DNA of 64,000 nucleotides, from assembly GCF_024218795.1 (NCBI RefSeq), contig NZ_CP100403.1, positions 124,001 to 188,000 of the forward strand, written 5' to 3'. The translations under genes were made by a program, and so were the position numbers. Below are positions 42,410-50,718 of the stretch, one piece after another; position 1 is the stretch's first letter; each line of letters begins with the position of its first letter. The notes beneath the pieces are model-generated. The model did no database searches. It had not been told where the DNA came from and saw only the letters and a list, made by a program, of their open reading frames with translations. Origin of the DNA: Halorussus aquaticus. GTDB lineage: Archaea; Halobacteriota; Halobacteria; Halobacteriales; Haladaptataceae.

Positions 42410-43564
42410 TCACCCCGGTACTACTCTGTGATCCCCCGGGTGAGCGCAGACGCCAGCATCATTCAACGAGCGAGTGAGTCGGACCGAACTTCCGGTCAGG
42501 AGTGTTACAGCACTGACGAAGAAGAGTGCGCCGAGTGGCGATGACGGAGCTACAAACGACCAATAGAGTGGGCTGGCCGACACCCCCAGAATTGCGCTCG
42601 CGATGGCATACACAGCGGGACCACAGCAACAGCACGCGGTTGCACCAGTGGTCGCCACCGCCCCGCCACCACCGACCGTCGAGGAGAGTTCGATATCGCG
42701 TTGCCAGACCGTCGTCATGAGGGCCGTATTGACGCCGATGAGGACAGCGAGTAGCCCGATGACCAGCGCCGTTCCGATCGAGAGTCCACCGAAGAGTGGA
42801 ATCGATGGAATGTAGAACTCGATGGCTGGCCAGATGACAAGCGGATTCGCGAACGAAGCTGTCGTCACGAACGACTCCGTCGGCGCGTTCACGCCCTCGT
42901 CGGGATTGACTGTGAACAACCCGGCCGAAAACAGAAAGAAGACGGTGAACAGCGCAGCGACGATTCCGCCGACGCGTCGAGAGAACTGGTCGACCACGGC
43001 GGTGGAGAGGGCCGGGGAGACATCGCGCCAGAAGATATAGCCGATGACGAGCGGGACGACGGCGACGAGCAGATAGCCTAGCGGATGCGTGTATCCCGCC
43101 CTCGGCATGACGGCAGGGTAGAGCACCCAGAGGCCGAGCAGCGTTCCGAGCAGTGTATATCGCGGGCGCTCCGGCCAGCGGACAATCCCCACGACGAGAC
43201 TCGCAATCAGGATGCTGACCCCGACGATGCCAGCGAGGATCGGGTACCACTCGAGGGCGGTCGGCGTCGTCCCGATCGGTTCGATCTGGATCTGTATCAC
43301 TGCGGTCGAGCCGATCATTGCGACCACCGTCCCGAGGAGGAGACTTTTGATCGTTCGCCGCGGGGCACCCGCCCAGCGCGTCCGTCCGAAGTGGATGCTA
43401 ATCCCGACGATACCCACACCGAGCAGTGTGATTCCCAGAAAGATCCAGTGTGGGGTTCCGGCGTGAGTGCTCCCACCGTGCGCTGCCGCGGTCGGGGCCA
43501 TCGACAGGCTAGCGAGGGTGAGGAGGGTGGTCGCCAGCACACGCCGCGGAGTTAGACAGAGCAC
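42410..43564 (-). CDS. Polytopic membrane protein with CCCCGP motif, mercury module
   Basis: A 384-residue protein: N-terminal signal-like hydrophobic segment ending TAAAHGGSTHAG, about eight membrane helices, and a C-terminal pair of helices with ATACCCCGPAVYAIASAILGVSA (given in parts CCCCGP, IASAILGV), which resembles the CC-x-GP helix of MerT-type mercuric ion transporters. It is a homologue of the cut gene at 1-1036. It lies last in the operon 46355-42410, so a role in Hg(II) uptake is inferred. Confidence 0.82.
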   Translation of the reverse strand: MLCLTPRRVLATTLLTLASLSMAPTAAAHGGSTHAGTPHWIFLGITLLGVGIVGISIHFGRTRWAGAPRRTIKSLLLGTVVAMIGSTAVIQIQIEPIGTTPTALEWYPILAGIVGVSILIASLVVGIVRWPERPRYTLLGTLLGLWVLYPAVMPRAGYTHPLGYLLVAVVPLVIGYIFWRDVSPALSTAVVDQFSRRVGGIVAALFTVFFLFSAGLFTVNPDEGVNAPTESFVTTASFANPLVIWPAIEFYIPSIPLFGGLSIGTALVIGLLAVLIGVNTALMTTVWQRDIELSSTVGGGGAVATTGATACCCCGPAVYAIASAILGVSASPLYWSFVAPSSPLGALFFVSAVTLLTGSSVRLTRSLNDAGVCAHPGDHRVVPG

Positions 43565-44088
43565 TCTGTCACCCCGTTTGCGTTCTGCGTCGCTGCGTAC
43601 ACCAGTACGAGCGTGGCCCCGGTCAGAATCTCCACCTCGTATGTCGCCATAACGCCCTGGATGAAGCCACTCACGCCGAAGGCCGCGGGAAATACGCCGA
43701 CGACGGACGCAGCGAGTATAGGGAGTAGCGGCGAACAGCAGAGTAGCGGTGGCAAGACGCTGCCGACGAACCCTGTCGTGGTCGTCGCTGAACTGGCTGA
43801 GCCACCGAGGCGTATCGTGTACGCCGTGAACGACACGATAACGGCTACCAACCCGGCCATGATGACGGAGAACGTCGCGAGCGTCGGCGTCAGCAATCTC
43901 AGCGACACCAGGCCGACCCGTCCCCCTGTGTACGTGGCAGGGAGCGTGAAGAGGTAGAGCGTGGCGAAGACCACGAACGTCGCCGCCCCGATGGCCCGGT
44001 ATTTGCGCTGCGAGAAGACGATACTGGACGCCCTGCTCCAGGACTCGATTTGGTTTCGAAGGGTGTCGTCTATCTGGTGTTGACTCAC
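43552..44088 (-). CDS. Membrane protein with LLCCSPLLP motif, mercury module
   Basis: A GTG start at 44088, preceded by GGGTGA, gives 178 residues; a longer frame from 44148 would overlap the upstream gene by 59 nt. There are about five helices, one with VLPPLLCCSPLLPILAASVVG (key LLCCSPLLP) resembling the vicinal-Cys helix of Mer transporters. The stop overlaps the next gene start by 13 nt. Probably part of the membrane Hg(II) pathway. Confidence 0.78.
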   Translation of the reverse strand: MSQHQIDDTLRNQIESWSRASSIVFSQRKYRAIGAATFVVFATLYLFTLPATYTGGRVGLVSLRLLTPTLATFSVIMAGLVAVIVSFTAYTIRLGGSASSATTTTGFVGSVLPPLLCCSPLLPILAASVVGVFPAAFGVSGFIQGVMATYEVEILTGATLVLVYAATQNANGVTECSV

Positions 44089-44089
44089 G

Positions 44090-45541
44090 TCATTCACCCG
44101 CGATTGGTTCCGGGGAGCGATTCCGGTTCTGTTCGATGAACTCGACAATCCGTTCTCGGTCGAACGACTGGAGTTTCATGAGCTGACCCCAGGAGGCGAC
44201 GGCGAGTGGCGCATCGTTCTCGCTGCGTTGCGTGATAACGACGCTCTTTGGATAGTCCGCGGCGAGTTGCTGTAACTGCGAGAGGGTGCTGTCACTCACG
44301 TTCTTGTGCGTGATCCAGATGCCGCCGTGTTCCAGATTGTGTACCACGCGTTCGTCAGGGAGCGCCTGGTCGTAGAACCCCCACTCCGCCGGTCTGGAAT
44401 AGTGCCAGCCCGAGGTTGGCGGGTTCGAGTTGTACTCGGGATGGTTGGCACCCTGCTGGATATGCTCGGCAGGTTGAATCTCGATCGATTCCCCGGGTCG
44501 GTCACCGCCCGGATTTTCGGCTTGTGCGAACTGGATGATTCGGTCTATCCTCGCGGCCGGCGCCGCGGTCTTCGCCTGGATCGTTCCCTCTGCATCGATG
44601 AGCCAGAAGATGTCCGGTCGGTCCTGTGGATTCCAGACGCGGGTCGATTCTGCCGAGAGGTCCCCCCACACCCAGTTGTCTGCATCGACGAGTTCCGGTG
44701 CGTTCTGCTGGGCGAACTCGGAGACCGACGGGCCGTCGTAACCCGCGTTCCCGTCGGTCTTTAGCCCGAGGAAGGTCACGTCTTGTAACTTGTCCTTGTT
44801 CGCCTGGAGTGCTCGTGCGCCCTCTTTACACGACGGACACCACGTGGCGAAGACCCAGAACATCACTTTCTGGCCCCGGTAGTCGGCCAGTTGTTTCTCC
44901 TCGCCGTCGACGGTGGTGAACGTGGCAGGGGCCGCGGTCGCCCCGGGACTCGTCCCCCCACGCTCCGGCGATACAGAACTGGCAGACGATCCGAGCAAGC
45001 TATCTGCAGCGACGCCGCCGAGTCCGGCGGTGGCGATGGCCCCACCGGCGAGGAGTTTCCGCCGGCTAAGTCTAGTATTCGTTACAGCATCGATGGGACC
45101 CTGGTGGGCCAGCCGGTTCCCGAACGTGAGCGGGCCGACCGCCTCCTCGAGCCGGTCACGGGTCTCCCGGGACAATGCCTCGGCGTGAACGGCCAGCTGG
45201 TGGGTGAACAATGCGTTCTGGGTGTCGAAGTCCGCACCACAGACGTGGCATGCCCCGTGTGCGTTCCACGTGTGGTCGTGGACGGCCGTCTCGCTCGCAA
45301 ATCGCTGGTCGCAGACCGGACAGACGGTCCCGTCACCGACCTTGGATTCGGCCCGCTTGCGGTCTTCCGCCGTGAGGTCGTCCTCATGGGCCTCCAACCA
45401 ATGGGTATACAGCACCGCTCGGTCCTCGAATGAGGCCCCGCAGTGGTGGCAGACGCCGTGAACGTCCCACGCGTGGTCACGGGTACTGGTTTCTCTCGGG
45501 AAGCTCTCTCCGCAGACCGGACAGTTGTTCCTTCCCGTCAT
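44090..45541 (-). CDS. Fusion protein: C2H2 zinc fingers + Tat-like helix + TlpA thioredoxin domain + DUF3105
   Basis: Starting at MTGRNNCPVCGE (45541) gives 483 residues. Residues 1-135 hold four C2H2-like fingers (CPVCGESF, CHHCGASF, CPVCDQRF, CHVCGADF, each followed by a helix with H-x4-H). An RLSRRKLLAGGAIATAGLGG twin-arginine/hydrophobic segment follows (about 158-180). Next is a TlpA/ResA-type domain with FATWCPSCKEGARALQ, and finally DUF3105 (SNPPTSGWHYSRPAEWGFY, VHNLEHGGIWI). The order implies cytoplasmic fingers and an exported redox domain. I know of no such fusion as standard. Confidence 0.85.
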   Translation of the reverse strand: MTGRNNCPVCGESFPRETSTRDHAWDVHGVCHHCGASFEDRAVLYTHWLEAHEDDLTAEDRKRAESKVGDGTVCPVCDQRFASETAVHDHTWNAHGACHVCGADFDTQNALFTHQLAVHAEALSRETRDRLEEAVGPLTFGNRLAHQGPIDAVTNTRLSRRKLLAGGAIATAGLGGVAADSLLGSSASSVSPERGGTSPGATAAPATFTTVDGEEKQLADYRGQKVMFWVFATWCPSCKEGARALQANKDKLQDVTFLGLKTDGNAGYDGPSVSEFAQQNAPELVDADNWVWGDLSAESTRVWNPQDRPDIFWLIDAEGTIQAKTAAPAARIDRIIQFAQAENPGGDRPGESIEIQPAEHIQQGANHPEYNSNPPTSGWHYSRPAEWGFYDQALPDERVVHNLEHGGIWITHKNVSDSTLSQLQQLAADYPKSVVITQRSENDAPLAVASWGQLMKLQSFDRERIVEFIEQNRNRSPEPIAGE

Positions 45542-45783
45542 CCGTGGTATCCCCGTCGGCGAACAATGACTCCGATGACGAGCAGTGGCAACGCTGTCGC
45601 GAACACAGTCGCGAGGATGCCACCCAACCCACCGGAAGTACCCCTCGCAGCCGTCGCGCCAGCAGCTGTCCCGCCAGCGACGGCGGCACCACCGGCGAGG
45701 GTCGCAAGGCCGATACAACAGAGGCTTATCGCACCGGCGACTCCGAGGAGGCCCCAGGCGGAGCCGTCACCCGAGGGTGCCAT
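45538..45783 (-). CDS. Small membrane protein with vicinal Cys (SLCCIGLAT)
   Basis: An 81-residue two-helix protein. Helix 1 carries the adjacent cysteines in ISLCCIGLATLAGG, as in small mercury carriers (MerF/MerT type); the second helix ends in RRR. It overlaps the fusion gene by 4 nt and the upstream small gene by 17 nt. Mercury transport role inferred from motif and operon. Confidence 0.75.
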   Translation of the reverse strand: MAPSGDGSAWGLLGVAGAISLCCIGLATLAGGAAVAGGTAAGATAARGTSGGLGGILATVFATALPLLVIGVIVRRRGYHG

Positions 45784-46006
45784 GGCTCACCCCCTCTATC
45801 CGATGGTAGCTGATCGCCAGCAGTCCCGCGAGCATTCCACCGAGACCGACGGCGAGGAGATACGTCAGCCCGGTCGAGAGGCCGACTGCAGCCGCGATGC
45901 CACCGAGTATCACTGCTCCGCCGAGTAACTCGATGGCGAGACAACAGACAACGGCGCCTCCGACCCCCGCGTACGGCAGCCACGACCATTTACTCGTCAT
46001 GGTCAT
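45767..46006 (-). CDS. Small membrane protein with vicinal Cys (AVVCCLAIEL)
   Basis: A 79-residue protein with two helices; the first contains GAVVCCLAIELLGGAV, the second GLTYLLAVGLGGMLAGLLA. It has the same architecture as the next gene downstream and follows the ArsR regulator with a 17-nt overlap (or 11 nt from MTSKW). A small mercury transporter role is inferred; the sequence is too short for certain family assignment. Confidence 0.75.
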   Translation of the reverse strand: MTMTSKWSWLPYAGVGGAVVCCLAIELLGGAVILGGIAAAVGLSTGLTYLLAVGLGGMLAGLLAISYHRIEGVSHGTLG

Positions 46007-46355
46007 CTGAATCGGTAACGATCTCGCAACCGATGACGCTCTCGATGTTCTGGCGGATGCAGTCGTCGGCGAGCGAGAGCATTTCGACGGCCTCTGGGCG
46101 ACTGACTTCGTAGTACTTCTTCCGGCCGTCCTTCTCGGCGTCGACGAGTTGACAATTCTTGAGACACTGAAGGTGGTGTGAGACCAGATTCGTCTTTAGA
46201 TCCGTTTGATCACAGATCTCAGTCACGTTCAACGGCTCGTCGCTCTCGATCAGCTTCTGGAAAATCCGTAATCGAGTTGGGTCGCTCAACGCTCCGAAGA
46301 TATTTGCCCGTGCGTCGTTCACGTCTGCATTCGATTGGAGGAGCTGAACACTCAT
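45990..46355 (-). CDS. ArsR-family regulator of the mercury operon
   Basis: Starting at MSVQLLQSN (46355) gives 121 residues; the longer open frame upstream is antisense to merA. The core NIFGALSDPTRLRIFQKLIESDEPLNVTEICDQTDLKTNLVSHHLQCLKNCQLV (key VTEICDQTDLKTNLVSHHL) is a winged helix with Cys in the recognition region. It is divergent from merA (118 bp between), so it probably controls both directions. Confidence 0.88.
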   Translation of the reverse strand: MSVQLLQSNADVNDARANIFGALSDPTRLRIFQKLIESDEPLNVTEICDQTDLKTNLVSHHLQCLKNCQLVDAEKDGRKKYYEVSRPEAVEMLSLADDCIRQNIESVIGCEIVTDSDDHDE

Positions 46356-46473
46356 TACAATACTCACTGGACTATTGCCATATAGGCTTTTGGAGTTATA
46401 CTGCATTAAGGGAGGGCCTCTTCTACGATCCTCCGCAATCCCTATATAACGTAATACTCTAACGAGCATTAGA

Positions 46474-47985
46474 ATGGATGGAACAGGCGAATATGATCTC
46501 GTGATTCTCGGTGGCGGCGCAGCAGCGTTCGCCGCTATCACCGAAGCGAGTAGTCGTGGGCTTTCAACGGCGATGGTCAATACTGGACTGCCTATTGGCG
46601 GAACCTGTGTCAACGTCGGCTGTGTCCCCAGCAAGCATCTACTGGCCGTCGGCGAGAGCGCCTTCGCTTCTCGGGACAACCCGTTCGACGCCGTCCAGTA
46701 CAGCAAAGACGAGCCGACCGTCGACTGGGGAGCCGCGCTGGACGGCACCGACAACCTTGTCGAGCAATTCCGGCAGACGAACTACGTTGACGTCGCCGAG
46801 CATTACGATACAGACATCTACGAGGGATACGGCAAGCTGGTCGATGATACAACCATCGAGGTAGTCGACGGTGCGGACGAGGGTGCGCGCATCACCGGGG
46901 AGAAAGCGCTCGTTGCCACCGGGAGCGCACCGTGGGCGCCACCCATCGACGGCCTCGACGATGTCGACTACTACACGAGCGAGACCATCCTCGACGAGCG
47001 TGATCTCCCCGAGAGCATCGTCATCATCGGTGGCGGATATATCGCGCTCGAATGGGGCCAGATCCTTCACCGCGTCGGCGTCGACGTGACCATCCTCCAG
47101 CGCTCCGAGCGCGTGCTCTCGGCCATGGAGGGGCAGCTCGGCCGTGAGATGCAGCGGGCATTCGAGGAAGAAGGGATCAACGTCGTGACCGATAATGACG
47201 TCCGGCAGGTTCACTCGCCAGTCGCAGACGGCGGCGCTGAGGCCGTCCAAGAGAGGATCGCTGTTGAAACCGAAGTCGACGGTGACGAACATACCTTTAG
47301 AGCGGAGGGCCTGTTCGTCGCGACCGGCGTCCAGCCCAACAGCGAAAACATCGGGCTGGAAGCGGTCGGGGTTGAGACCGACGCTGACGGAACAATCCGC
47401 GTCGACGAGTACTTCCAGACGACCAACCCGGATATCTATGCCGCGGGCGACGTCATCGGCGAACCCGAACTGGAGACCGTCGCCGCCAAAGAAGGCAACC
47501 ACGGCGTCAAGAATGCCTTCGGCAGCGTGGAGCGAAGCTCCGCGGGCCATTCGAGCGGGCAGAGCCCGCGAGAAGACGACGAAGGCGTCACCATCGACTA
47601 CGATGCAGTTCCGGCGGTCGTGTTCACGAGCCCTGAGGTCGCTTCAGTGGGGATCACCGAACTGGAGTACATGGACGAGCACGGGACGTGTTCGTGTCGC
47701 ACCGTCCAGATGGAGGACATCCCGCGGGCGAAGGCCGTCGAGAACACTGACGGGCTCGTCCAAATCGTCAAACACCACGAAACCGACGAGATCGTCGGCG
47801 TCCACATGGTCGCTCCCCGCGCCGCAGACATGATCATGGAGGCGACGCTCGCCGTGAAATTCGGGCTCACCGTCGACGACATCATCGACACCATTCACCC
47901 GTTCCCGACGTTCAGCGAAGCGTTCAAACACGCTTGCCAGGCGTTCCGACGGGATACCTCGACGATGAGCTGCTGTGTGGAGTAA
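46474..47985 (+). CDS. merA: Mercuric reductase
   Basis: A 503-residue FAD/NAD(P) disulfide oxidoreductase: LVILGGGAAAFAA (FAD), the redox pair GGTCVNVGCVPSK (C45, C50), VIIGGGYIALEWGQIL (NADPH), a dimer domain with HPFPTFSEAFKH and the diagnostic C-terminal pair SCCVE (C500, C501) that hands Hg(II) to the active site. There is no N-terminal HMA domain. It reduces Hg(II) to volatile Hg(0). A small extra loop (SSAGHSSGQSPREDDEG) lies near residue 360. Confidence 0.95.
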   Translation: MDGTGEYDLVILGGGAAAFAAITEASSRGLSTAMVNTGLPIGGTCVNVGCVPSKHLLAVGESAFASRDNPFDAVQYSKDEPTVDWGAALDGTDNLVEQFRQTNYVDVAEHYDTDIYEGYGKLVDDTTIEVVDGADEGARITGEKALVATGSAPWAPPIDGLDDVDYYTSETILDERDLPESIVIIGGGYIALEWGQILHRVGVDVTILQRSERVLSAMEGQLGREMQRAFEEEGINVVTDNDVRQVHSPVADGGAEAVQERIAVETEVDGDEHTFRAEGLFVATGVQPNSENIGLEAVGVETDADGTIRVDEYFQTTNPDIYAAGDVIGEPELETVAAKEGNHGVKNAFGSVERSSAGHSSGQSPREDDEGVTIDYDAVPAVVFTSPEVASVGITELEYMDEHGTCSCRTVQMEDIPRAKAVENTDGLVQIVKHHETDEIVGVHMVAPRAADMIMEATLAVKFGLTVDDIIDTIHPFPTFSEAFKHACQAFRRDTSTMSCCVE

Positions 47986-47987
47986 CT

Positions 47988-48103
47988 GGGCTCTATCGAA
48001 ACCCTCAGATATTGGTAGTTTTGGGCTAGCGTTTTGTCTATCCTGGAAGTCAGTGCAGAGGAGAAATCAGTAGTCCTACTCGGTTTTGCAGGGATTTGGA
48101 GCC
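47988..48103. mobile_element. Possible IS/MITE end remnant between merA and merB
   Basis: The left part GGGCTCTATCGAAACCCT and the right part (rc GGCTCCAAATCCCTGC) form a loose inverted repeat around about 80 bp; the layout recalls the ends of haloarchaeal IS5-type elements. No coding region. Evidence is weak. Confidence 0.25.
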
Positions 48104-48170
48104 TCCTATGAAGTCCCCCAGCTAGCTGGGAGCAAGCAACACCGCTCGCTAGCCCATCTCTTACCTTGCA

Positions 48171-48779
48171 ATGGGAACTGAACCCCAGACCGACGACCGT
48201 ATCGACCTGCCGCCCGACTTCGCGGATCACCTCGCGGCGGTGGGCAATTTCGAGACGCCTCCGGAAACGATGGACGACTACTGGGCCAGGTTCGCCGAGC
48301 AGCTTGCGGCGAGCGACCAGACCATCGAGCCGGAAGATCTGTACACGGAGAACCCGACCCGTCACGAAGTCCGCGTAAACGACCATATCCGGTACTCGCC
48401 GTGCATCTTAGATGCGCTCGGGGCCGCGGTGATGGAGGACCAGGACCCGGTGACCGTCCGCTCGGTTGACCCTGTGACCGGGACGCCGGTCACGTTCACC
48501 GTCGACGACGGGACCGTGGACGTCACCCCTGAAGAGGCCGTGATCACATTCGGGATCGCTGCGACCATCCCTGAACTCGAAGACAGCGATGAAACCATCT
48601 TCAGCTGGATGCTGCAAGCCGAGACGCCCAGTCTTACGAACACGTTCTGCCAATACATCAACGCGTTCGAATCCGCAGACACCTACGAGCAGTGGGCCGC
48701 AGAAACTGACGGAGAAACCGTCCCGTTTCAACCAGCGGCAGTCGGGACGCTAGTACGGCGGTACGTGGTCCTCGACTAG
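48171..48779 (+). CDS. merB: Organomercurial (alkylmercury) lyase
   Basis: A 202-residue protein. The catalytic set is visible: Cys78 and Asp81 in IRYSPCILDALG, and a second Cys160 in NTFCQYINAF, corresponding to the two Cys and one Asp of bacterial MerB; TGTPVTFTVDDG matches its beta region. It cleaves C-Hg bonds to give Hg(II) for MerA. It lies 185 bp after merA on the same strand. Confidence 0.88.
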   Translation: MGTEPQTDDRIDLPPDFADHLAAVGNFETPPETMDDYWARFAEQLAASDQTIEPEDLYTENPTRHEVRVNDHIRYSPCILDALGAAVMEDQDPVTVRSVDPVTGTPVTFTVDDGTVDVTPEEAVITFGIAATIPELEDSDETIFSWMLQAETPSLTNTFCQYINAFESADTYEQWAAETDGETVPFQPAAVGTLVRRYVVLD

Positions 48780-49399
48780 CCCAGAAGGGATTCGAGGAGA
48801 TTGTGTTCCGCTCGCTGGAGGTGTTCGGACACCGTCGAATCGTCCACGCCGAGGTCGGCCGCAACCTCCGCCGTTGACGATTTGCGGGGCACGTCGTAAT
48901 ACCCGAGTTCGTACGCGACGTCAAGCACTTCGTGCTGTCGATCCGTCAGTACATCCATGGGCGTCTCCTGGATACGGTAGTCCTGCAGTTTTTCTAAGGT
49001 GATATTTTGTCCAGCAGCCTGCAAGTCAGCGAGCATAGCACTGAGTTCCTCCTGTGAGCCAGTCTGCTCGAACGAGAACCCCTGGCTGTGTACCTCGGCC
49101 CATTCAGTCCGCGTCATTACGTCAGCATCGACACCGACCCTGTCTAACTGTTCAGCCACGTTCATCTCGACGAGATAGACATGCTTCGATCCCTCGTCCG
49201 CTACGCATTCCCACCACTGGATCGTCTTGAGTTCGTCCAGCCGGTGTTCGTCCAGTTGCTCTTCGACGTGGATTCGGGACACGCCGCGCGGCCCCTCGCA
49301 CGAGAGGATTTCAATGTCGAGTAACCCGGCATTCTGAAAGACCGCGAATCCGTACTCGGCCAGTGTTTCGTGGTCGACGCTGAGTACCGCCTGGCGCAT
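48776..49399 (-). CDS. Bacterio-opsin activator-type HTH regulator
   Basis: Starting at MRQAVLSVDHE (49399) gives 207 residues: an N-terminal ligand-sensing-like half and a C-terminal HTH_10 domain (LTDRQHEVLDVAYELGYYDVPRKSSTAEVAADLGVDDSTVSEHLQRAEHNLL, key YELGYYDVPR and VDDSTVSEHLQRAE). This is the common haloarchaeal Bat-like output domain. The stop overlaps merB by 4 nt on the opposite strand. It may respond to the mercury module. Confidence 0.9.
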   Translation of the reverse strand: MRQAVLSVDHETLAEYGFAVFQNAGLLDIEILSCEGPRGVSRIHVEEQLDEHRLDELKTIQWWECVADEGSKHVYLVEMNVAEQLDRVGVDADVMTRTEWAEVHSQGFSFEQTGSQEELSAMLADLQAAGQNITLEKLQDYRIQETPMDVLTDRQHEVLDVAYELGYYDVPRKSSTAEVAADLGVDDSTVSEHLQRAEHNLLESLLG

Positions 49400-49548
49400 G
49401 ACGCTAATATTACTGGCACAGCAGAATGAACCCACCGCCCAGTAGACTGGGCATGACTACATACGATTCTACCACTGGTCACTCTAAAACAGTGTTCTAT
49501 CTACACATCTGCAGACAGCAACTATCACTTGTTGACTGACGTTTCTAT

Positions 49549-50022
49549 TTATGTATCCGGTTCAGGCGATTCCTTACGGACGACCCCCGCAAGCGATTCG
49601 AGTTTCGCCGACACCTGCTCGCTTTCTCCTGCGATGCGGGGAAGACAATCGTCGAGGGTCACAATTCCTACTACGTCTCCGTCTTTAGTAATCGGAATCC
49701 GTCGTGCAGCCGCGTTTTCCATCTCGCGAAGAACCTTCGGAAACTCCATCTCGTGATCGACAGTCACCGGATCAGCCGTCATGAGATTCTGGGCAGTCAC
49801 GTCGGCCGCTGTCGACGGGTCTTCGAAGACATTGGCCGCTCCGTCACCGGTCATGAGTTCGACGACGAGATCACGGTCGGTAATAATGCCTTCTAGCTCA
49901 CCGTTCTCTTCGACAAGAACGCTGCCGACGGACTGATCGAACATTGTCTGTGCAATTTCCTCGACGGTGGCGTCCGGTGCAACGCTGACAACGTCTTCTC
50001 TTCCTGTTTCAAGAATTCCCAT
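49549..50022 (-). CDS. CBS-domain pair protein
   Basis: Starting at MGILETGRED (50022) gives 157 residues made of two CBS domains (VSVAPDATVEEIAQTMFDQSVGSVLVEENGELEGIITDRDL and DPVTVDHEMEFPKVLREMENAAARRIPITKDGDVVGIVTLDD; key GIITDRDLV, GIVTLDD). CBS pairs bind adenosyl ligands and regulate partners. Location in the mercury region looks incidental. Confidence 0.88.
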   Translation of the reverse strand: MGILETGREDVVSVAPDATVEEIAQTMFDQSVGSVLVEENGELEGIITDRDLVVELMTGDGAANVFEDPSTAADVTAQNLMTADPVTVDHEMEFPKVLREMENAAARRIPITKDGDVVGIVTLDDCLPRIAGESEQVSAKLESLAGVVRKESPEPDT

Positions 50023-50271
50023 ACGACTCAATAGGAATTGAAATTCCAAAAGCGTTGGTGCTAGAACCCCCATTTAGGGCGTACTTGACATCAATTATCT
50101 ATGCTTCACCTCGCTAGGAGGCAGATGCGTTATCACCCCTTATTCCGAAAATCTCTAAGTTCTACGTGAGTATTTTATACTAATAGGGCTTAGTCGACCG
50201 GCTTCCACTGGTGGCTCGAATTCCGGCACCACTTTTATTCTAATTGTCGTTGTACCATTAGAGGACGAATT

Positions 50272-50718
50272 ATGCCAGCGACGACTGAACCCTGCCCCGA
50301 CTGTGGGAACGCTGCCGGGCAAATAAAGACCGAAACAGTTCGTAACATGGTCGAACCGTTCGGGAATCAAGATATAGAGGACGACGTTCAGTACCGAATC
50401 TGCAAAACTCAGGACTGTCCAGTCGTCTACTTCGCCGACGAACTCGATCAGCAGTTCGAGATTGACGTGATTCGCGAACAACCGAATTTCAAGTTGGATG
50501 GTGACGCCGAGCCATACCCGCTGTGTTACTGCTTTGGATACAACAAGGAACACATCCAAGAGGACATCGCGGAGAACGGCGAAACGAACATCGACGACTG
50601 GATCACTGAACGCGTCCAGGCCGAGGAGTGTGCCTGTCGATGGAAGAGTCCACTTGGAGGTTGCTGTCTCGGGAACGTGCGAGCGGCGATCACTGAAGCA
50701 CAGGAGGAACTAGTCTGA
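50272..50718 (+). CDS. CopZ-like iron-sulfur metallochaperone (N-terminal zinc/[2Fe-2S] type)
   Basis: A 148-residue Cys-rich protein: CPDCGN (zinc), CKTQDCPVVYF, then YPLCYCFGYNKEHI and ECACRWKSPLGGCCLG, which carry the [2Fe-2S] ligands of the BFD-like domain. The layout matches the N-terminal part of Archaeoglobus-type CopZ without the HMA domain, often found in mercury and copper loci. It is coupled to the following flavoprotein by a 1-nt overlap. Confidence 0.82.
   Translation: MPATTEPCPDCGNAAGQIKTETVRNMVEPFGNQDIEDDVQYRICKTQDCPVVYFADELDQQFEIDVIREQPNFKLDGDAEPYPLCYCFGYNKEHIQEDIAENGETNIDDWITERVQAEECACRWKSPLGGCCLGNVRAAITEAQEELV

Noticed and set aside
46356-46754. N-terminal extension of the mercury-module ArsR gene
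   Set aside because: It is antisense to merA and lacks any regulator motif; the ATG at 46355 gives a normal ArsR length.
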